Shown here: positions 63,867-64,000 of the stretch, in pieces
Position numbering within the stretch: the stretch's first letter is position 1
How the letters are laid out: each line of letters begins with the position of its first letter
NCBI GenBank assembly: GCA_963677085.2
Contig: CAXXFH010000006.1
Span: 558,001 to 622,000 of the forward strand
DNA from: G963677085 sp963677085
GTDB taxonomy: Bacteria; Planctomycetota; Planctomycetia; Pirellulales; Thermoguttaceae
Direction: 5' to 3'
Length of the DNA stretch: 64,000 nt
Position numbers and translations under genes: made by a program
The notes under the pieces: generated by a model
Databases searched by the model: none
Seen by the model: only the letters and a program-made list of their open reading frames with translations
What the model was told of the DNA's origin: nothing

Positions 63867-63908
63867 CCTCGCGTTACTCGTCTCTCGCCCCTAACTCCTA
63901 ATCCCTTT
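63867..63908. repeat. Right pyrimidine-rich arm flanking the four-helix-bundle gene
   Basis: CTCGTCTCTCGCCCCTAACT and CCTAATCCCTTT are the approximate reverse complement of the left tract at 63421-63478 (AGTTAGGGGCGAGAGACGAG). The two form imperfect inverted arms around the gene. Confidence 0.7.
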
Positions 63909-63911
63909 GCC

Positions 63912-64000
63912 ATGTCCACTGCGGAGAAATACCTGAAGCCGGAGGTGATCAATCAGATCAAGCGGCTCGATCTTCGCGCGCAGTTCATCGTTAAGGGATT
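63912..64000 (+). CDS. DUF58 domain protein, N-terminal fragment
   Basis: Only the first 29 codons are in the window (MSTAEKYLKPEVINQIKRLD, then LRAQFIVKG). This matches the N-terminus of DUF58 proteins, which work with MoxR ATPases. It would normally follow moxR directly; here it is 491 bases away because of the inserted gene. The product continues beyond the window. Confidence 0.8.
   Translation, partial: MSTAEKYLKPEVINQIKRLDLRAQFIVKG

Noticed and set aside
1..64000. tRNA, rRNA, tmRNA, CRISPR or phage genes
   Set aside because: I looked for T-loop GTTCGA contexts, regularly spaced direct repeats and integrase or transposase motifs on both strands and saw none that held up. The repeats present are palindromic and dispersed, not CRISPR-like.

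Overview
The window looks like chromosomal DNA from a member of the Planctomycetota, probably close to Pirellulales. The evidence is a BBP7-type beta-barrel porin, a two-copy DUF4159 protein next to a moxR-DUF58 pair, a planctomycete-style TPR protein and a large LptD-like outer-membrane protein. Coding DNA is GC-rich, many genes lack a clear Shine-Dalgarno sequence, and the spacers are unusually rich in dispersed palindromic repeats. I found no rRNA, tRNA, CRISPR array, prophage or transposase gene. Most genes are core or housekeeping genes, but the spacers are not ordinary.

Layout. 0-9.6 kb: secreted repeat protein, fmt, a small membrane protein, miaB and glnE, then convergent glnB (PII) and murJ. 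10-16.5 kb: secreted glycoside-hydrolase-like protein with an inserted carbohydrate-binding-like segment, a small gene with thyX and a CaMKII-AD-like protein, a rhomboid protease and an orphan ParA-type ATPase. 17-24.6 kb: BBP7 porin, TPR protein, HDOD signalling protein and a large membrane-anchored FecR-like protein with a Pro-rich linker. 25.2-29 kb: hpf, ptsN, ptsH and ptsI, a phosphotransfer chain without a sugar permease. 29.9-32.9 kb: DUF2344 protein, RNase E/G and rplU. 33.2-40.4 kb: a redox and metal island with a PerR-type regulator and its probable operator, ferritin, 2-Cys peroxiredoxin, a Cu/Zn-type permease with an HMA domain, a minimal SufC plus SufB/D-like pair and a flavodiiron protein. 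41-46 kb, minus strand: histidine kinase, response regulator and a chemoreceptor with a structured leader. 47-50 kb: B12-dependent ribonucleotide reductase. 50.7-64 kb: metallophosphoesterase, a secreted protein of unknown function, DgkA, LptD-like protein, GT39-type glycosyltransferase, the DUF4159 protein, moxR, a four-helix-bundle (S23/IVP family) gene and the first 29 codons of a DUF58 gene.

How genes work together. GlnE and PII act in nitrogen signalling. Hpf, EIIA-Ntr, HPr and EI resemble a regulatory PTS. PerR, ferritin, peroxiredoxin, SufCB-like proteins and the flavodiiron protein form a coherent iron, peroxide and oxygen defence set, unusual in carrying anaerobe-type parts. The kinase, regulator and chemoreceptor form a sensory cluster. 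LptD, MurJ and DgkA point to a diderm envelope.

The most notable non-genic signal is at least four dispersed repeat families in nearly every long spacer. Some intrude into reading frames, and one set flanks the four-helix-bundle gene as inverted arms, which suggests a mobile cassette splitting a moxR-DUF58 operon.
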